The position numbers and the translations under genes were made by a program. DNA of 64,000 nt from Campanula takesimana (taxonomy: Eukaryota; Streptophyta; Magnoliopsida; Asterales; Campanulaceae), in assembly GCA_026119855.1 (NCBI GenBank), contig JAOWBW010000380.1, forward strand, positions 124,001-188,000. The letters are read 5' to 3'. The notes beneath the pieces were generated by a model. It was not told the DNA's origin and searched no databases. It worked only from the letters and a program-made list of their open reading frames with translations. Of this stretch, positions 37,335 to 48,884 are shown piece after piece. The first letter of the stretch is position 1. Every line of letters begins with the position of its first letter.

Positions 37335-40300
37335 ATGGCTCCTAAGAAAACTAAAACTCAACCAGAAATCATCATCTCCGACTCTTCTTCGCACTCTGGA
37401 AACTCTCACGAAGAAGAAGTAGAACGACAATCAAGGCATCCCACCGTCAAAGACATGGTATGTTTCACTATAACTTCTTATTTTTTCGCCATTGATATTC
37501 TTGGAAGTCTCAAGACTCCCTTTTTCGATTTCTCCCTTATTTACTGATCATTTTTGAAATCGATCGTTGTGTTGTGTTCGTATTTGCCTGACCTATTCTT
37601 TCATGTAGTTTATTTCTTGATCAATGGTCGTTACATATGTTTTTCGTCAATTTCTGAGCTTCGTAACTTCCTTAGCAGTCGAACCGTTTTTCTGAATTTC
37701 TGAGTTTGTTTTAATGTCGTTGACCATACTTTTTACACGGTTGACTTCGTCCTGTTCTCGCCGTCATTTCGATGTACTTTTTGTTGAATTTTGTCAACTT
37801 TTGTTTTTTCTGTGTTTTTGGGTGTTCATCATGTTCTTAATTATTTTTTTATATTTAGTCTATTATTCACCCTCCCTTTTCTTTGTGCTCTACGCACAGT
37901 TTCTTGCGCATAGCTTTCTGCGCATATAGGTGTATCTATTTCTCTGCGCACACTTCTTTACTAATATTTATTTTCTGTGCGCACGATCCCTCTGCGTATG
38001 CATTCTTATTTATTGCGCACCCTCTACTTTCTGCGCATAATTATTTTTTATGGAACTTGTGCCTAGGTATATCTGCATTACTTGCATATGCGCACAGCTC
38101 CATAAGCAATAGGTTGTCTAATTCTATCTATTGTTTTACGCAGGGACACGTTTACTTCATTCTGGGTTGGGAACTTATTCAGGCAGATCTCTCTTTAGAT
38201 GCGATTGGTCGTCATCTGCTTCATCTTCTCAGCACCTCCGGCATTCTTCCATTATTCTCTCTTGAGCAATCCTTCATAGTGCCTGCTCTGTTAGATGAAT
38301 TCTTCAGGACAGCAAGAGTTGTTCCTGCACAACTTGAAGGCAAGACAACAGAAATGATCATGGCCACCGTTCAACGCTGTGATATAATGGTTCACCCCAA
38401 TCACATTCGCAGCCTCCTAAACTTCAATGTTGATAGTTCTTCAGTCAACTATGATGAGGCTCATCAAAATGCGCTTGCACAGAAGCTCATTGGCATCCCT
38501 TCTCTTAACAAGAAGTGGCCGATGTATAACCGAAAGGAATTTGGTGAGGTGATGTATCACCTGTTCACCCTAATTGGAGATTCCCTCAACTGCAAAAATG
38601 GAAATAATGGACATTTCATCTCTAAGCAGTGGGAATACTGCGCAGCCATCTTCAACGAAGATCAACTAGACTGGCCGCAGATAATATTCAATGAGATTGT
38701 GAAGGGGATGACAAGCTATGAGAAGAAGCTGAATGCAGGGAAGACCAAGTACCGAACTCACTGCAGACTGCTAACCAAACTCCTATTGACTTATGGTGAA
38801 TTGGCCACCTATGTTGAAGAAAAGTCAATCAAGAAGCAGTCTTGCGACGCAAAGCACTATTCCAGAGTACACCTTCAGAATTTGCGCAGTGAGATAGGCA
38901 ACGCCGATTACTATGAAATCTGGCTGTCTGATGCCGCTCCCAACAAGGAACCCTGGATAGGCCCAATTCCTGTGGTCAAATCCAAGAAGAGTGCAGGAAG
39001 ATCTTCAACGGATGCTGCGCAAGAGACCGCAGAAGAAGCGTACAATCGCAAGGGGAAGGGTATTGCTCCGCCCAGTAGCAAAAAGCTCAAGGATATTCCT
39101 TTGGTTCAATCTACCATAGGGATTTCTATCAAAGAGGCAGATCCTACCAGCATTCCAGCGCCTGCTCCCTCAAAGCCAACCACTATGAAGCGCAAGGCTG
39201 CTTTCCGTGGTGATTCAGATGATGATGCTGTTGAGGGGGAGCAAATGCACAAAGCCTCTCAAGAAGCCATCCCCAGTGCTGATATCGCACATACCTTTTC
39301 TCGTCTCAAGCAGAAGGTGCGCAGCAGCGCCAAAGGATTGAAGAAGCGCCGCACTAGTTCCGCAGCCACCGACAGCAGTGATTCTTCTCCAGTTCATCCA
39401 TCTTCAGCCCCCGAGTCTCCTCCTTCCTCCTCAGCTGAGCTGCGCCAGATCGTGCAGAGCTTGCATTCTGTTCAAGCGAATCAAGTCGCTACGCAGCTGC
39501 AGCTTAATCAACTCCTTACTGCTCAAACTGCTTTATTATATCGTCTTGATATGCAGCGTTTGGAGATTGATACCATTAAGGGGGAGAAAGCTGCCAAAGA
39601 ATAAGCAAAGGCAAAGGAAAGCACGGAGAGTGCTAAAGCAAAGGCAAGTCCATCTGAGCCTGCGCAAGAAAAAGTTCCTATCACTTTGGAACATCTTATC
39701 CTGGACTCCCTGAAATCCATCAGCGCTCAGCTTGAAAATGTCAGCGCACAACTCAAAAATGTGTGCACCTTTGGAGCACTTGATGGTGGACTCAGGGACA
39801 TTCTGAAAAAGCTCAAGAAAACCCTTGCAGATGGGTTACATAGAGGATTTGATGACCTTCAAGCTCAGATGGAGGCTCAGATAGAGAAGATTGTACAAGG
39901 AGGCTCTGCGCATAATATTGAAGAAGTGCGTCGATGCATTGCTAAGTCCATGACAGATTTTTCTTTGGCGTTCAACGACAAATTTGACTACGCAATGTTA
40001 GACATTCAAGCAAGCGTCAACACTCAGCGCCTCCATACCGACTCAAGATTAGAAGCTACGCAAACTGCCATCCTGACGGACAACAGAGCAAGGTTCAGAG
40101 AGCTAGTGGATGACAACGTTGATATGCGCAGAGGAATGAACACTTATGTTGGAAAAGCTGTGGAGTTCCAGGACAAATTTCAAAATTTAAAGGTGGACCT
40201 CATGAAAAAATTCAACGGTCTTCAGAATGAGATGTGCGAAGCCCTGCAACGGATCAACTTAGATTTGATTTCCTCTGTAAGTATTTTGTTATTTTTTTGG

Positions 40301-40381
40301 AACCTTTTTGATTCTCGTTGCGCAGTATTTTTTTTGCGCTTTTATTTTGTGCGCTTCTGTTTTTGTGCGCAACTCTTTTGA
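37335..40381 (+). CDS. Plant-transposon-type ORF (gag-like), two exons, one stop
   Basis: Starts MAPKKTKTQPEIIISDSSS. Exon 1 is 37335-37457 (41 codons), then donor GTATGT and acceptor TTTTACGCAG; exon 2 opens at 38144 with GHVYFILGWELI. It runs to TAA at 39602-39604 and continues in frame as a coiled-coil-like region (SLKSISAQLENVSAQLKNV) to about 40275, where TCCTCT/GTAAGT could be a donor. The middle is basic and Ser/Pro-rich. It resembles the ORFs annotated as putative plant transposon protein in LTR retroelements (inference from general look, not a motif match). The nonsense codon is absent from the inverted copy, so it is secondary. Rich in TGCGCA words. The upstream 37015-37334 looks like a 5' leader, not an LTR. 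Confidence 0.55.
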
Positions 40382-40818
40382 TTTTCCTCTTTAAAACTTG
40401 TAATTTGTAACAGTCAATCCTTCAAATTTTTAATGAGAAGAATGCATCATAAAGGTTTCACAAAAACCTTGTTCAATTCAAATCATTCGTTTGTGGAACA
40501 TTGAATGCATTATTACTTAAACTCATACGCATAATCTTAACTGCTCATGTCTTCTATGCATGATGTTTAAACATTCAGTTTAAACGCATACTTAAAACTT
40601 CATCTCACATTATTTGTATGCTCTGAATGACATTTCTATCTTTCCTATCTTGTAAGTTTTTAATCTTTTGGATAGATTAGAAATCTATAGCACTGGCTAG
40701 TGTGTGCATTGACTTGAGGCATGATTTACCATTCTCATTCTTATGGACATATTATTATCAAGTACAATGAATTGCCTTTGCTATAGTAGGTAATGGCATC
40801 AATCATTTAGGGGGAGAT

Positions 40819-42494
40819 TGTTGGGTATGCTTATCACTTAACCCTCCTACATTTGTTAGAATTGATTGATACCATCACCTATAAAATATTTTTACGGACT
40901 TTAGGACCTCATGTAAAGAAGTTTATAACTTCAATCTTTAGCTAAGTCCTTTTTATAGTATAGGATTAGATGATAGGACTTGAAGCTTTAAAGATCGAAG
41001 ATCACCTAAGCAAGGATTCATTTAGCTACGCAGAATGTTCTCTGCGCAGGTCGCCACTGCGCATAGATATCTTTGCGCAGACCTTGACCCTGCTCAATTT
41101 TCAAGGTATTTCTTCCTAAACTCTCAAGAGATCTCTTTGTGACCAAGCATGGTGCGCATGCTGCTCATGCGCTGAATCCATGCGCGCCGGCAATGCGCAT
41201 GCCTTTTGTGCGCGGACACAACCTTGGTCAAGTTCCTCATCTCCTGATCTCACATTCTAGAAAGTTTGGAAAACGCTTAGAAGATGCACGCTTATTAAAA
41301 AGCTGAGGTGTGCACAAACGACAAAATAAGCACACTCAGCAAAACCATTGGTGGAGACATGCTTCAAAGAAATTTCTCAAGAGAAGACAGCTGTCAACCT
41401 TCTAGAAGAAGCTTTTGAAACTGGTCTTCATGCTCAGTCTCCAACGGCTCTATATACCTGCGCACCAATCATATTGTGCCAGGTCATCATCTTTTATCAG
41501 AGCCCCAACGGCTATAAAGTACAGCTGCGTGCCAATCATGTTGTGCCAGCTCATTGTCCTTGCTCAGAGCTCCAACGGCTATATTCAAGCTTTCAGCTAT
41601 AAATAGCCTGCTCATCTTCATTTCCAAGCTGCCTTGTGATTTATCCCTTTTCATCGGCCCTTGATCATCTTCTTTGATCAAGCTCCTCTTGTTGGCCATT
41701 ATGCTTCAGAGCTCGAGTTTCATGCTTCACTGAGAAACCATGAAGATCTGAAGTCTGCTGCTTAGTTTTTCCAGATTCTTTAGAACAGCCTTCAAGATCT
41801 TCAAACCTTCAAAACTCCTGCTCATATCACAAAGCCTATATCACCAGAATTCTTGGTGCTCTTCATCTTTCATATTCTTAGAGCCCAAAATTTCTATCAC
41901 ACACACACCTCTTGAAGCTTTGATCATTTTGATCTAACTTCTTGAGATACACCGGTTTAGTCTAGGATTTGTTCTTCATAGATAATAGATCTTGAGTTAG
42001 TATTGAGCTCAAATGTTGTAATTTGTAATACTCTCTCACATAATAAGATCTCCATTAGAAATCCAAGACTAAACATCTTGGTAGAGGATGTAGATCTTTC
42101 ATCGATCGAACCTCTCCAAATAGCGTGTTCATTACTTATTGCATATTCCCTGCTTAACTTTTTATGAACTGCTTTGTTTGATCTTTCAGATTGCCACTCT
42201 TTGATGTTGTAATTGTTATTGCTCATTTGCCTTAGAATCCCATTTTGCGCCACTCTTTAGTCTCATACTTAGCGCGTGCGTTTTTATCTCTGCGCAGTAT
42301 ACCCTGCGCAGAGCTGCTTTAAATTTCCGCTGTGCATTTCACACTCTTACCGCGCGCTATACTTAGCCAAAATAAGAGTTGTGCGCATCTGCCATTGATT
42401 TGCAAAAAGGGTTTGAAAAGAATTTTAAAACGCTATTCACCCGCCCCCCCCTCTAGCGATTTTCACACCCTTATTGCCCCTTTAGGGACCAACA
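40819..42494 (+). repeat. 3' LTR of the TGCGCA element (1,676 bp)
   Basis: TGTTGGGTATGC...GGGACCAACA, preceded directly by the polypurine tract AGGGGGAGAT. TATA box TATAAATA at 41598-41605. Upstream are three repeats of about 65 bp carrying CCAACGGCT plus a TATA-like string (41440, 41504, 41571). A dense TGCGCA-type cluster spans 41040-41220. No matching 5' LTR is in the window. The right flank is copia 2 interior, so this element appears to have inserted into copia 2. Confidence 0.8.
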
Positions 42495-44470
42495 TCATCC
42501 TTTGTGCCTTAGTGCTCACCTCGATCATAGTAGTGTCGTCCTCCTCCCCTATTCTCCAAGCACCGTTGATGCTATACACAGCTTTAACTTCTCCTTGCTT
42601 GAGACACATAGAGCCTTACCACCCGATCCACACTCTCTGTTAGATCTGCGCAGCTTAATATCCGGTCCTGGAGTATGTAGTTCATCTTCAGTGACCCCTG
42701 ATGTTGGTCATCATGAACAGTTCTGCTCCCACCCGAGTTTGGAATATCTATGTGAATCTCATTCGCATCACAGTATTCCTTGAACTCACTGAGCTCATAC
42801 TCCCCAGTCTCCACCATTATCAGACCTCAAGCTTTTAACATTGAGTTCCGTCTGTGTTTCTACCAAGGCCTTCCACTTCTTAAATATCCCGAAAGCTTCA
42901 TCTTTCCCCTTTAAGAAATAAACCCAGACCTTCCTTATAGAATTATCAATGAAGGTCATGTAATATGATGCACCATCTAGAGAAGTTACCGGAGCTGGTC
43001 CCCACAAATTCGTGTGAACCAATTCTAGCTTTGCTTCCCTCAAAGCCCTACCTGTCCTTGAGAAATTACTCCTGCCTGTTTGCCAAACACACAGCCTTTG
43101 AAAATCCCCACGTTGACTGTCATCAAACCCGGTAGTTTTTCCTTTGAGCAAAGTACTCGCATCCCCTTCTCACTCATGTGACCCAATCGGCAGTGCCACA
43201 AATCCGTATCACCCTTAGCTGACGCTACAGCGATACTATCCTTGGTGTTGTTCGCCAAATACAATGTACCTTCCTTATTACCTCGAGCGATCTCAGAATC
43301 TCCATTGGTAATATCCCAGTTCCTGCAGCCAAAAGTTACCGAGTAACCTTCTTTATCCAGCTGCCCAACTGATAACATGTTCTTTTTTAAACCCGAAATG
43401 TGTATGGCCCCGTGTAGATGTAGGACCTTCCTGTCCGATGCTCCTATTCTGACATCCCCCTTCCCCTTGATTTTCAAAGGCTCGCCATCCGCCAGATAGA
43501 CTTTTCCGAAATCACCGGAAGTATAATTTTCCATCTCATCTGCATGTCCGCATGAGTGGAATTATTCCCCCGAATCCAGTACCCATGATTCTAGTGCACT
43601 ACTAACACTCAGAATTAGTACATCTTCACCCTCAGTTGCCACATTCGCCGATTCATCCCCTTACCTGGGACAATCCCTCTTATAGTGTCCTAACTCCTTA
43701 TTATGATAGCACTCTACCGAACCTTTTGCAAATCTCCACAGCTTTACCCTTACCACTGATTACGCTTTCCCTTGATTCTGTTCTCCCTTTGTTGCTAGAA
43801 CCCGGTCTTCCCTTACTAGTCGTAGCCAAAGCCGATCCCGAAGTAGACGATGTCCCTAACTTCTTTATACGATTCTCCTCGCTGAGAAGTAGATCCTTGA
43901 CATCATCAAACTTTAATTTATTCTTACCCGCTGAAGCACTTAACGCTGTCACCGTCCCGCTCCAACTTGCTGGTAAGGATGCTAGCAAAACCAAAGCATG
44001 AACCTCATCACCGAAAGTAATCTCCAACACAGCCAATGAGTCTATGACATCCATATACTCACCGATGTGTTTAGCTAATGATCCTCCCTCTTGCATCTAG
44101 AGATTCCCCATCTTGCGAATCAAATCAACCTTGTTGACTGCAGATGGTGTTTCAAATCTCTCAGTAAGATAATCAAGAAGCTCCCTCGTGGTCTTAGTCT
44201 TCTTGGTGGTTTTAGCGATCCACTTCGACAAAGATCTAATCACCCATAGAGTTTCCTATCCAGGATATCCCAATCTTCCTATTTTTCGCCTTATGGTTTG
44301 ACTCTCAATATAGGTTTATAGAGATCCTTACCATACAAGAGATCCTCTATTTGCATCCTCCAAAACGTGTAGTCAGAACCATCAAACTTTTCCACCGCTC
44401 GTTTATCCTTGCCCATTCTTGACTGCTTGAATAAACCATTGGCTCGTCTAACCAAAGCTCTGATGCCAGT
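42495..44470 (-). pseudogene. Ty1/copia element 2, gag to integrase remnants
   Basis: Broken minus-strand frames: gag start MGKDKRAVEKFDGSDYTFWR (upstream 44291-44536), gag middle with LPASWSGTVTAL (43701-44096), protease region and HISGLKKNMLSVGQLDKEGY with WHCRLGHMSEKGM (43040-43534), and integrase pieces with MTFIDNS and SLRSDNGG (42795-43151) followed by 42584-42817. Many stops and shifts. RT is not present: the element is cut at 42494 by the neighbouring LTR. Confidence 0.85.
44457..44468 (-). other. Primer binding site of copia 2
   Basis: Minus strand TGGCATCAGAGC, a one-base variant of the initiator-Met site, two bases from the LTR. Confidence 0.75.
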
Positions 44471-45045
44471 TGTTGTGGTATAGACCCTCCAAACCAAACA
44501 GATCGCAAGAATATAATGCGCAAACCCAACAAGCAAGAACGATCAAAGAAGCAAAAACAATAAAGAGAACACAAAGAATTGTTTACCCAGTTCGTCAATA
44601 TTTTTGACTACGTCTGGGGCACTACCAAGCCAGGATCTTGCACTATAACATGTTAATTTGGGGTTACAATGAGTTATGTGGCGGAACTCTGCTTATATAC
44701 ACAACCTAGATTAAGTCTGAAACCTAGACATAAAAGAAATCCCGAAAAGACCCGAAAAATATCAATTTTCACGTCGGGGGGTGGGGGGGGTCGGCCGAAC
44801 CCAACCCTTGACGCCCCTGAACCCAACCCTTGACGCCCCCGAACCCACTTTACGTCGGAAATCGAACTTTGCCCAAATTCACATGGTTCGGCCGAGTCAC
44901 ATGTGGGGTTCGCCCGAATCCACCTTGGTTCGGTCGAGTGCCTACCTAGGTTCGGCCGAATCCACCATATTCCGTCCCGGTTCGCCTTTTTCTCCTCTTT
45001 TCTTTTTTTCTGATCGCTAGATGCCCGTTGAACTCTATTCCAACA
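44471..45045 (-). repeat. 5' LTR of copia 2 (575 bp)
   Basis: TGTTGTGG...TTCCAACA. Minus-strand TATA TATATAAG at 44692-44699. Upstream cluster of TTCGGCCGAA-type palindromes at 44790, 44885, 44908 (variant), 44927 (variant) and 44949. Confidence 0.82.
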
Positions 45046-45049
45046 CATA

Positions 45050-45303
45050 CTCCCTCTGTCCCATAACAATGTGGACAATTTGATTTTTTGGTCAATTAAA
45101 TCAATCTTTGACCATAGTTTTGTGAACTTCTAAAATATATCTATGCAATTCAAACAAAATTATTGATAGTACGACTAATGATGAAACGATAACTCTTTTT
45201 AGAATTTCATAAAAATATATAGATATTCATAAAATTAAGGACAAAGATTAATACAGTTGACCAAAAAAGTCAATTTGTCCACGTTATTATGGGACGAAGG
45301 GAG
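45050..45303. mobile_element. Stowaway-like MITE (254 bp)
   Basis: CTCCCTCTGTCCCATAA ... TTATGGGACGAAGGGAG, flanked by TA, with long complementary arms. It lies immediately right of the copia 2 LTR. Confidence 0.88.
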
Positions 45304-45488
45304 TATGTCAGAAACAAGTACCTCAAACCCCAGATTTCAAAAATTAATCGCACGCATTCACTCGCTCAAAATCTGGATATCTATCCCATTGGGTAAATAT
45401 AAAGTCACAAAAAAAATGTCACAAAATTAGGTCTACAAAATGATGTGTTAAGATTTTATTGGTGTTATTAATTAGAGTGTGCCGGGTC

Positions 45489-45673
45489 TTTTTTTTATTT
45501 TTAAAAGTTGGGTTTTTTTATTTCATTAAAGATAGATAAATTGCCCTTAGGCTACATCAAATGGCCATGACGGCTACAAATAGGCTAACACAAATCTCCC
45601 TAACGAGATTCGAACTCGAGACCTCCTCATGGGAAGCTAACACCGGATACCGCTTGAGCTAGAGCTCTTTGGT
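45489..45673 (-). mobile_element. tRNA-derived SINE (185 bp)
   Basis: On the minus strand: A box TAGCTCAAGCGG (45650-45661), B box GAGTTCGAATCTC (45605-45617), a tRNA-unrelated body and an A-rich tail (T run at 45489-45496). Flanked by a perfect 14-bp target duplication GAGTGTGCCGGGTC (45475-45488 and 45674-45687). This is a retroposed copy, not a functional tRNA gene. Confidence 0.92.
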
Positions 45674-45687
45674 GAGTGTGCCGGGTC

Positions 45688-46074
45688 CACTATCGATATA
45701 ATTAATAAAATATCGTCACCTCATTTTGTATCCATCATTTTCATTTTGTGAACTTTTTTCGTGCCCAGGCCAATCTCCATTAATATCAGATTGCAAGCAC
45801 AGAACGCCAACTCTCGTTCAACAATCACACAAGATCTGGGTATTTTGTTTGTGTTTGAAAAAGCCCCAAATTTATTTCCAACAAAATCAGGAGATGGAGG
45901 GGTGGAGGGACGGGGTTTTGGTAACGCCATCCAGACCCATATTTATGATTGTAATGACAACTTCGATCTTCTTCATTTGGATATTTCACATAAAAAAAAA
46001 CATGTTTTGCTGTGTGTTAATAATCCGATCAAAGTTATGAGCAGTTTTAAATCAAATTAAATCAAAATAAACTG
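45688..46074. other. Spacer downstream of the MCTP gene
   Basis: Short overlapping open frames without recognisable domains. I see no gene here. Confidence 0.4.
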
Positions 46075-46253
46075 CTCCCTCCGTCCCAAAATGATCTTTT
46101 CATTTGTCATTTTTCATTGTCCCAAAAAGTTCTTCACATTTCTACATATTAGGTTTAAAATTGTATAAACAAAACATGACTAGTGAAGCAAGTGTGCATA
46201 TCCTTAAAAAGTTTGAATAGTCAAACATGAAGATCATTTTGGGACGGAGAGAG
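46075..46253. mobile_element. Stowaway-like MITE (179 bp)
   Basis: CTCCCTCCGTCCCAAAATGA ... GGGACGGAGAGAG. Sister of 31365-31546. About 200 bp downstream of the MCTP stop codon. Confidence 0.82.
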
Positions 46254-46449
46254 TATCTTAAGCAGACTTTTTTCATCAGTCAACATGGTAAGAGAATTAC
46301 ACATTTCAGAGAGTACCTATAATATAACCGATCAATGTTATCAGCATTCAGCAGCATTACACGAATCGCTAGCCAGAATCTTAAGACAGTAATAATATGA
46401 ATAAGAATGTCACTAAAAAGCAGAACATTATGCATCTACATATGCTTAC

Positions 46450-48756
46450 TTACAGCATACAATCTGTCCTCGCGGGCAGCCGTCTGAAGAAATTAGCAGG
46501 CAGAGAAGGCAACTTATGCCTAAACCTAGGATGTCTCAAAACATAAAATCCCGACAAAAGCATCACCACTTGAAACGGCGTAACGTACAATACCATGGCA
46601 GCAATCAAACAGAATGTCACAAACAACGCCGACGCTCGTGGGTCCCTCCAGCTCAACAGAGCCTGCAACCTCTCCCCTTGGGTGGCCAGATCCCCTGCAA
46701 CCGTCTGCAGCCTCCCTGCGATACTCCTCAACCGATCATACCTCATCCTCACCATATCAGAACTTTTTGAAGTCGGGAACGTGTCGAATTCCTCATCAAG
46801 CTCCTCCGGGCCCACTGCATCAGCGTACGATAATCGAATGTCCATGTGAGGAGGGTGCCTTGGTTTCCACCTGTACCTCCACACCCCGATGAAGAACATG
46901 TATAAAAATACCGTGGGGAGGATTAATTCCGGGTAAATAGCAAGAATTACAAAGAGAATGTGGATCAAAATAGTTGTCAGAGGGTTTTTCCAATGGCATA
47001 TTTGATCAAACCATTTGATCACAGCTATGAAACTGCTTGTAACATTGACTATCCTGAAGAAATTCGCTTTGCTCCGTCGCATGCTCCATATGTGGGACCC
47101 GACATCGAGCATAAACTCGACTACTTCTTTCTTTAATGGTGGCTCGGCCCGAGCTAGCCTCACGGACACTATCTGAGTAGCTTGGTGCCTCAGCATATCA
47201 GTCTGGATCATCGATAAAGGATGAACATAATGCATTTTAGGGAGAATCGGTTGTGTGTACTTGTGCAACATGTTTATATATGACGTGCAAGAAAATCGTA
47301 CGGCTAGCTGAACTTCTCCCATTTTCTTCACGCCTGATGGTTGCAAGACAATTAACGGGTACGAGTGAGTGTAAACTCGCTCCGTTTCGAGTGTCGATAA
47401 CCGGATTCTTACTTTCCCGATTCTCGAATCTTTCCCACCTCCATGAATATGGCCATTATCAAAGACCGCGATTGTTATCATCGTGCACGGGTCAAAAACC
47501 TCCCACGTGTATTGCTCGTTCCATTTAGGCGAGAAGCTATCGATAATTGTTCTTGTTCGTACCCATTTTGGCCCGTATTTAGCCACACAATATGCATCGG
47601 TCGTTGCTCGATTATCTCTTGACTTCATCGATGATAAGCCCCATGCACTTATAATTCCCAATTCAAGAAGACCGATACTCGACTTCCATAATTGCTTGGA
47701 TGAAGGGCGAAGATCACTACTGTAGTGAGTTGACTCGTCCAAAACGTGGTACCCTCCGTCCAAACATATGCGCAAATGCATTTTACTCGCGAATTTGATC
47801 TCTTTCTTTTCGCCTTCCACAAGTGAGTACTTTTCAAGATTATGCCATCTCGAGGGGACGGTCTTGTTGTCTAACCGTCTATGGAGGCTCTGTAATGGAA
47901 GAACACACCTTCCCAAGATCTCATCTTTGTTCGCGCGATCTTCTGCAGTTATAACCAAAGGCTCCTCAAATGGTTCCGCTGCAACAAAGATCAAATCCTC
48001 GTTCCACATCGGATTCACGCTCTTTACCTGAGAAACTTTTGTTCTCAACACTTGATTTCCACATACAACTTTCACACACGCTTCTAACGCCTTGTTCTTA
48101 TCGCTCGGGATCAAATCTTGACATTCGATCACATTTACACGAACGTACCATAATTTAGGCGATAAATAAACTTTCCCGCGTATATTCGCATACCCTTCTT
48201 TCCCAACCAAAGCTGCATCAGAATGCCATGCATCAGGAAATGCTTCATCAGCTTGAGTCCCTTTCCAAACAGCAAGCATGATTTCTCCATGTTTGAGCTT
48301 ATCCCCTCTCTTGTCTTCCAATCTATACCACTGAGGAGCCAACGGGCTGTCAGGTGGGACCCGCCTCGGGACATCAACGAGATCAAATAATATCCGTCCG
48401 ATGAAATCATCAATCACAACGTCCTTGTCTTTGACCACAACTTCAAGAAATGAGGCTTGGAGACGGTCTTGAGAAAAGGCGAAGACATGATTCCACTCGG
48501 GGTTTGATTTTTTCTCGAAGTGGCGCGTTATGCCCTTGTAGTTTCCTAGCCTCACTTCAACATAAGGATCACAACTACCCGTTAGATCTTTTGCAGGTAA
48601 GTCTTTGGCTTTGAGTACACGGACGTATAAATAGTGCATTTGCTCAACAAGATCATATGTGCAGGTTAATTTGTCACCTCCGGCGAGTACTCCTGCTCCG
48701 GCGATCTTGGGAGATGTCTCCTTGAGAGCGAATTCTTCATTTGGCGGGCGCTGCAT
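46450..48756 (-). CDS. Multiple C2 domain and transmembrane region protein (FTIP/MCTP family)
   Basis: Intact single-exon frame of 768 codons, from MQRPPNEEFALKETSPK to the conserved end NFFRRLPARTDCML. Three C2 domains: about residues 37-155 (acidic loops DLTGSCDPYVEV and KDKDVVIDD, likely Ca2+ binding), 200-310 (degenerate first loop), and 360-490 (third, with DAYCVAKYGPKWVRTRT). Then a phosphoribosyltransferase C-terminal-type region, about 610-768, with two hydrophobic segments (LTTILIHILFVILAIYPELI and ALFVTFCLIAAMVLYV). Plant MCTPs sit at ER-plasma membrane contacts and plasmodesmata; FTIP members aid FT export and others affect cell-to-cell traffic. Length and termini match the FTIP3/FTIP7/MCTP3-like subgroup, but I cannot place the exact orthologue. 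No internal defects seen. Confidence 0.96.
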   Translation of the reverse strand: MQRPPNEEFALKETSPKIAGAGVLAGGDKLTCTYDLVEQMHYLYVRVLKAKDLPAKDLTGSCDPYVEVRLGNYKGITRHFEKKSNPEWNHVFAFSQDRLQASFLEVVVKDKDVVIDDFIGRILFDLVDVPRRVPPDSPLAPQWYRLEDKRGDKLKHGEIMLAVWKGTQADEAFPDAWHSDAALVGKEGYANIRGKVYLSPKLWYVRVNVIECQDLIPSDKNKALEACVKVVCGNQVLRTKVSQVKSVNPMWNEDLIFVAAEPFEEPLVITAEDRANKDEILGRCVLPLQSLHRRLDNKTVPSRWHNLEKYSLVEGEKKEIKFASKMHLRICLDGGYHVLDESTHYSSDLRPSSKQLWKSSIGLLELGIISAWGLSSMKSRDNRATTDAYCVAKYGPKWVRTRTIIDSFSPKWNEQYTWEVFDPCTMITIAVFDNGHIHGGGKDSRIGKVRIRLSTLETERVYTHSYPLIVLQPSGVKKMGEVQLAVRFSCTSYINMLHKYTQPILPKMHYVHPLSMIQTDMLRHQATQIVSVRLARAEPPLKKEVVEFMLDVGSHIWSMRRSKANFFRIVNVTSSFIAVIKWFDQICHWKNPLTTILIHILFVILAIYPELILPTVFLYMFFIGVWRYRWKPRHPPHMDIRLSYADAVGPEELDEEFDTFPTSKSSDMVRMRYDRLRSIAGRLQTVAGDLATQGERLQALLSWRDPRASALFVTFCLIAAMVLYVTPFQVVMLLSGFYVLRHPRFRHKLPSLPANFFRRLPARTDCML

Positions 48757-48884
48757 TTTTCCTTTTTGAATAAACTGGACCGACTATACGAATAATCAGA
48801 TGGATTTTCACACTAAAAATCACCACAAAATCTAGCAGCCTAGCAAAGACTCTGCTTCATAGCTTTCAATTGGAGATTTTTGCA

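Noticed and set aside
45600..45665. A functional tRNA gene
   Set aside because: A and B boxes are present but there is no cloverleaf with a proper anticodon arm or acceptor pairing; the A tail and 14-bp duplication show a SINE.
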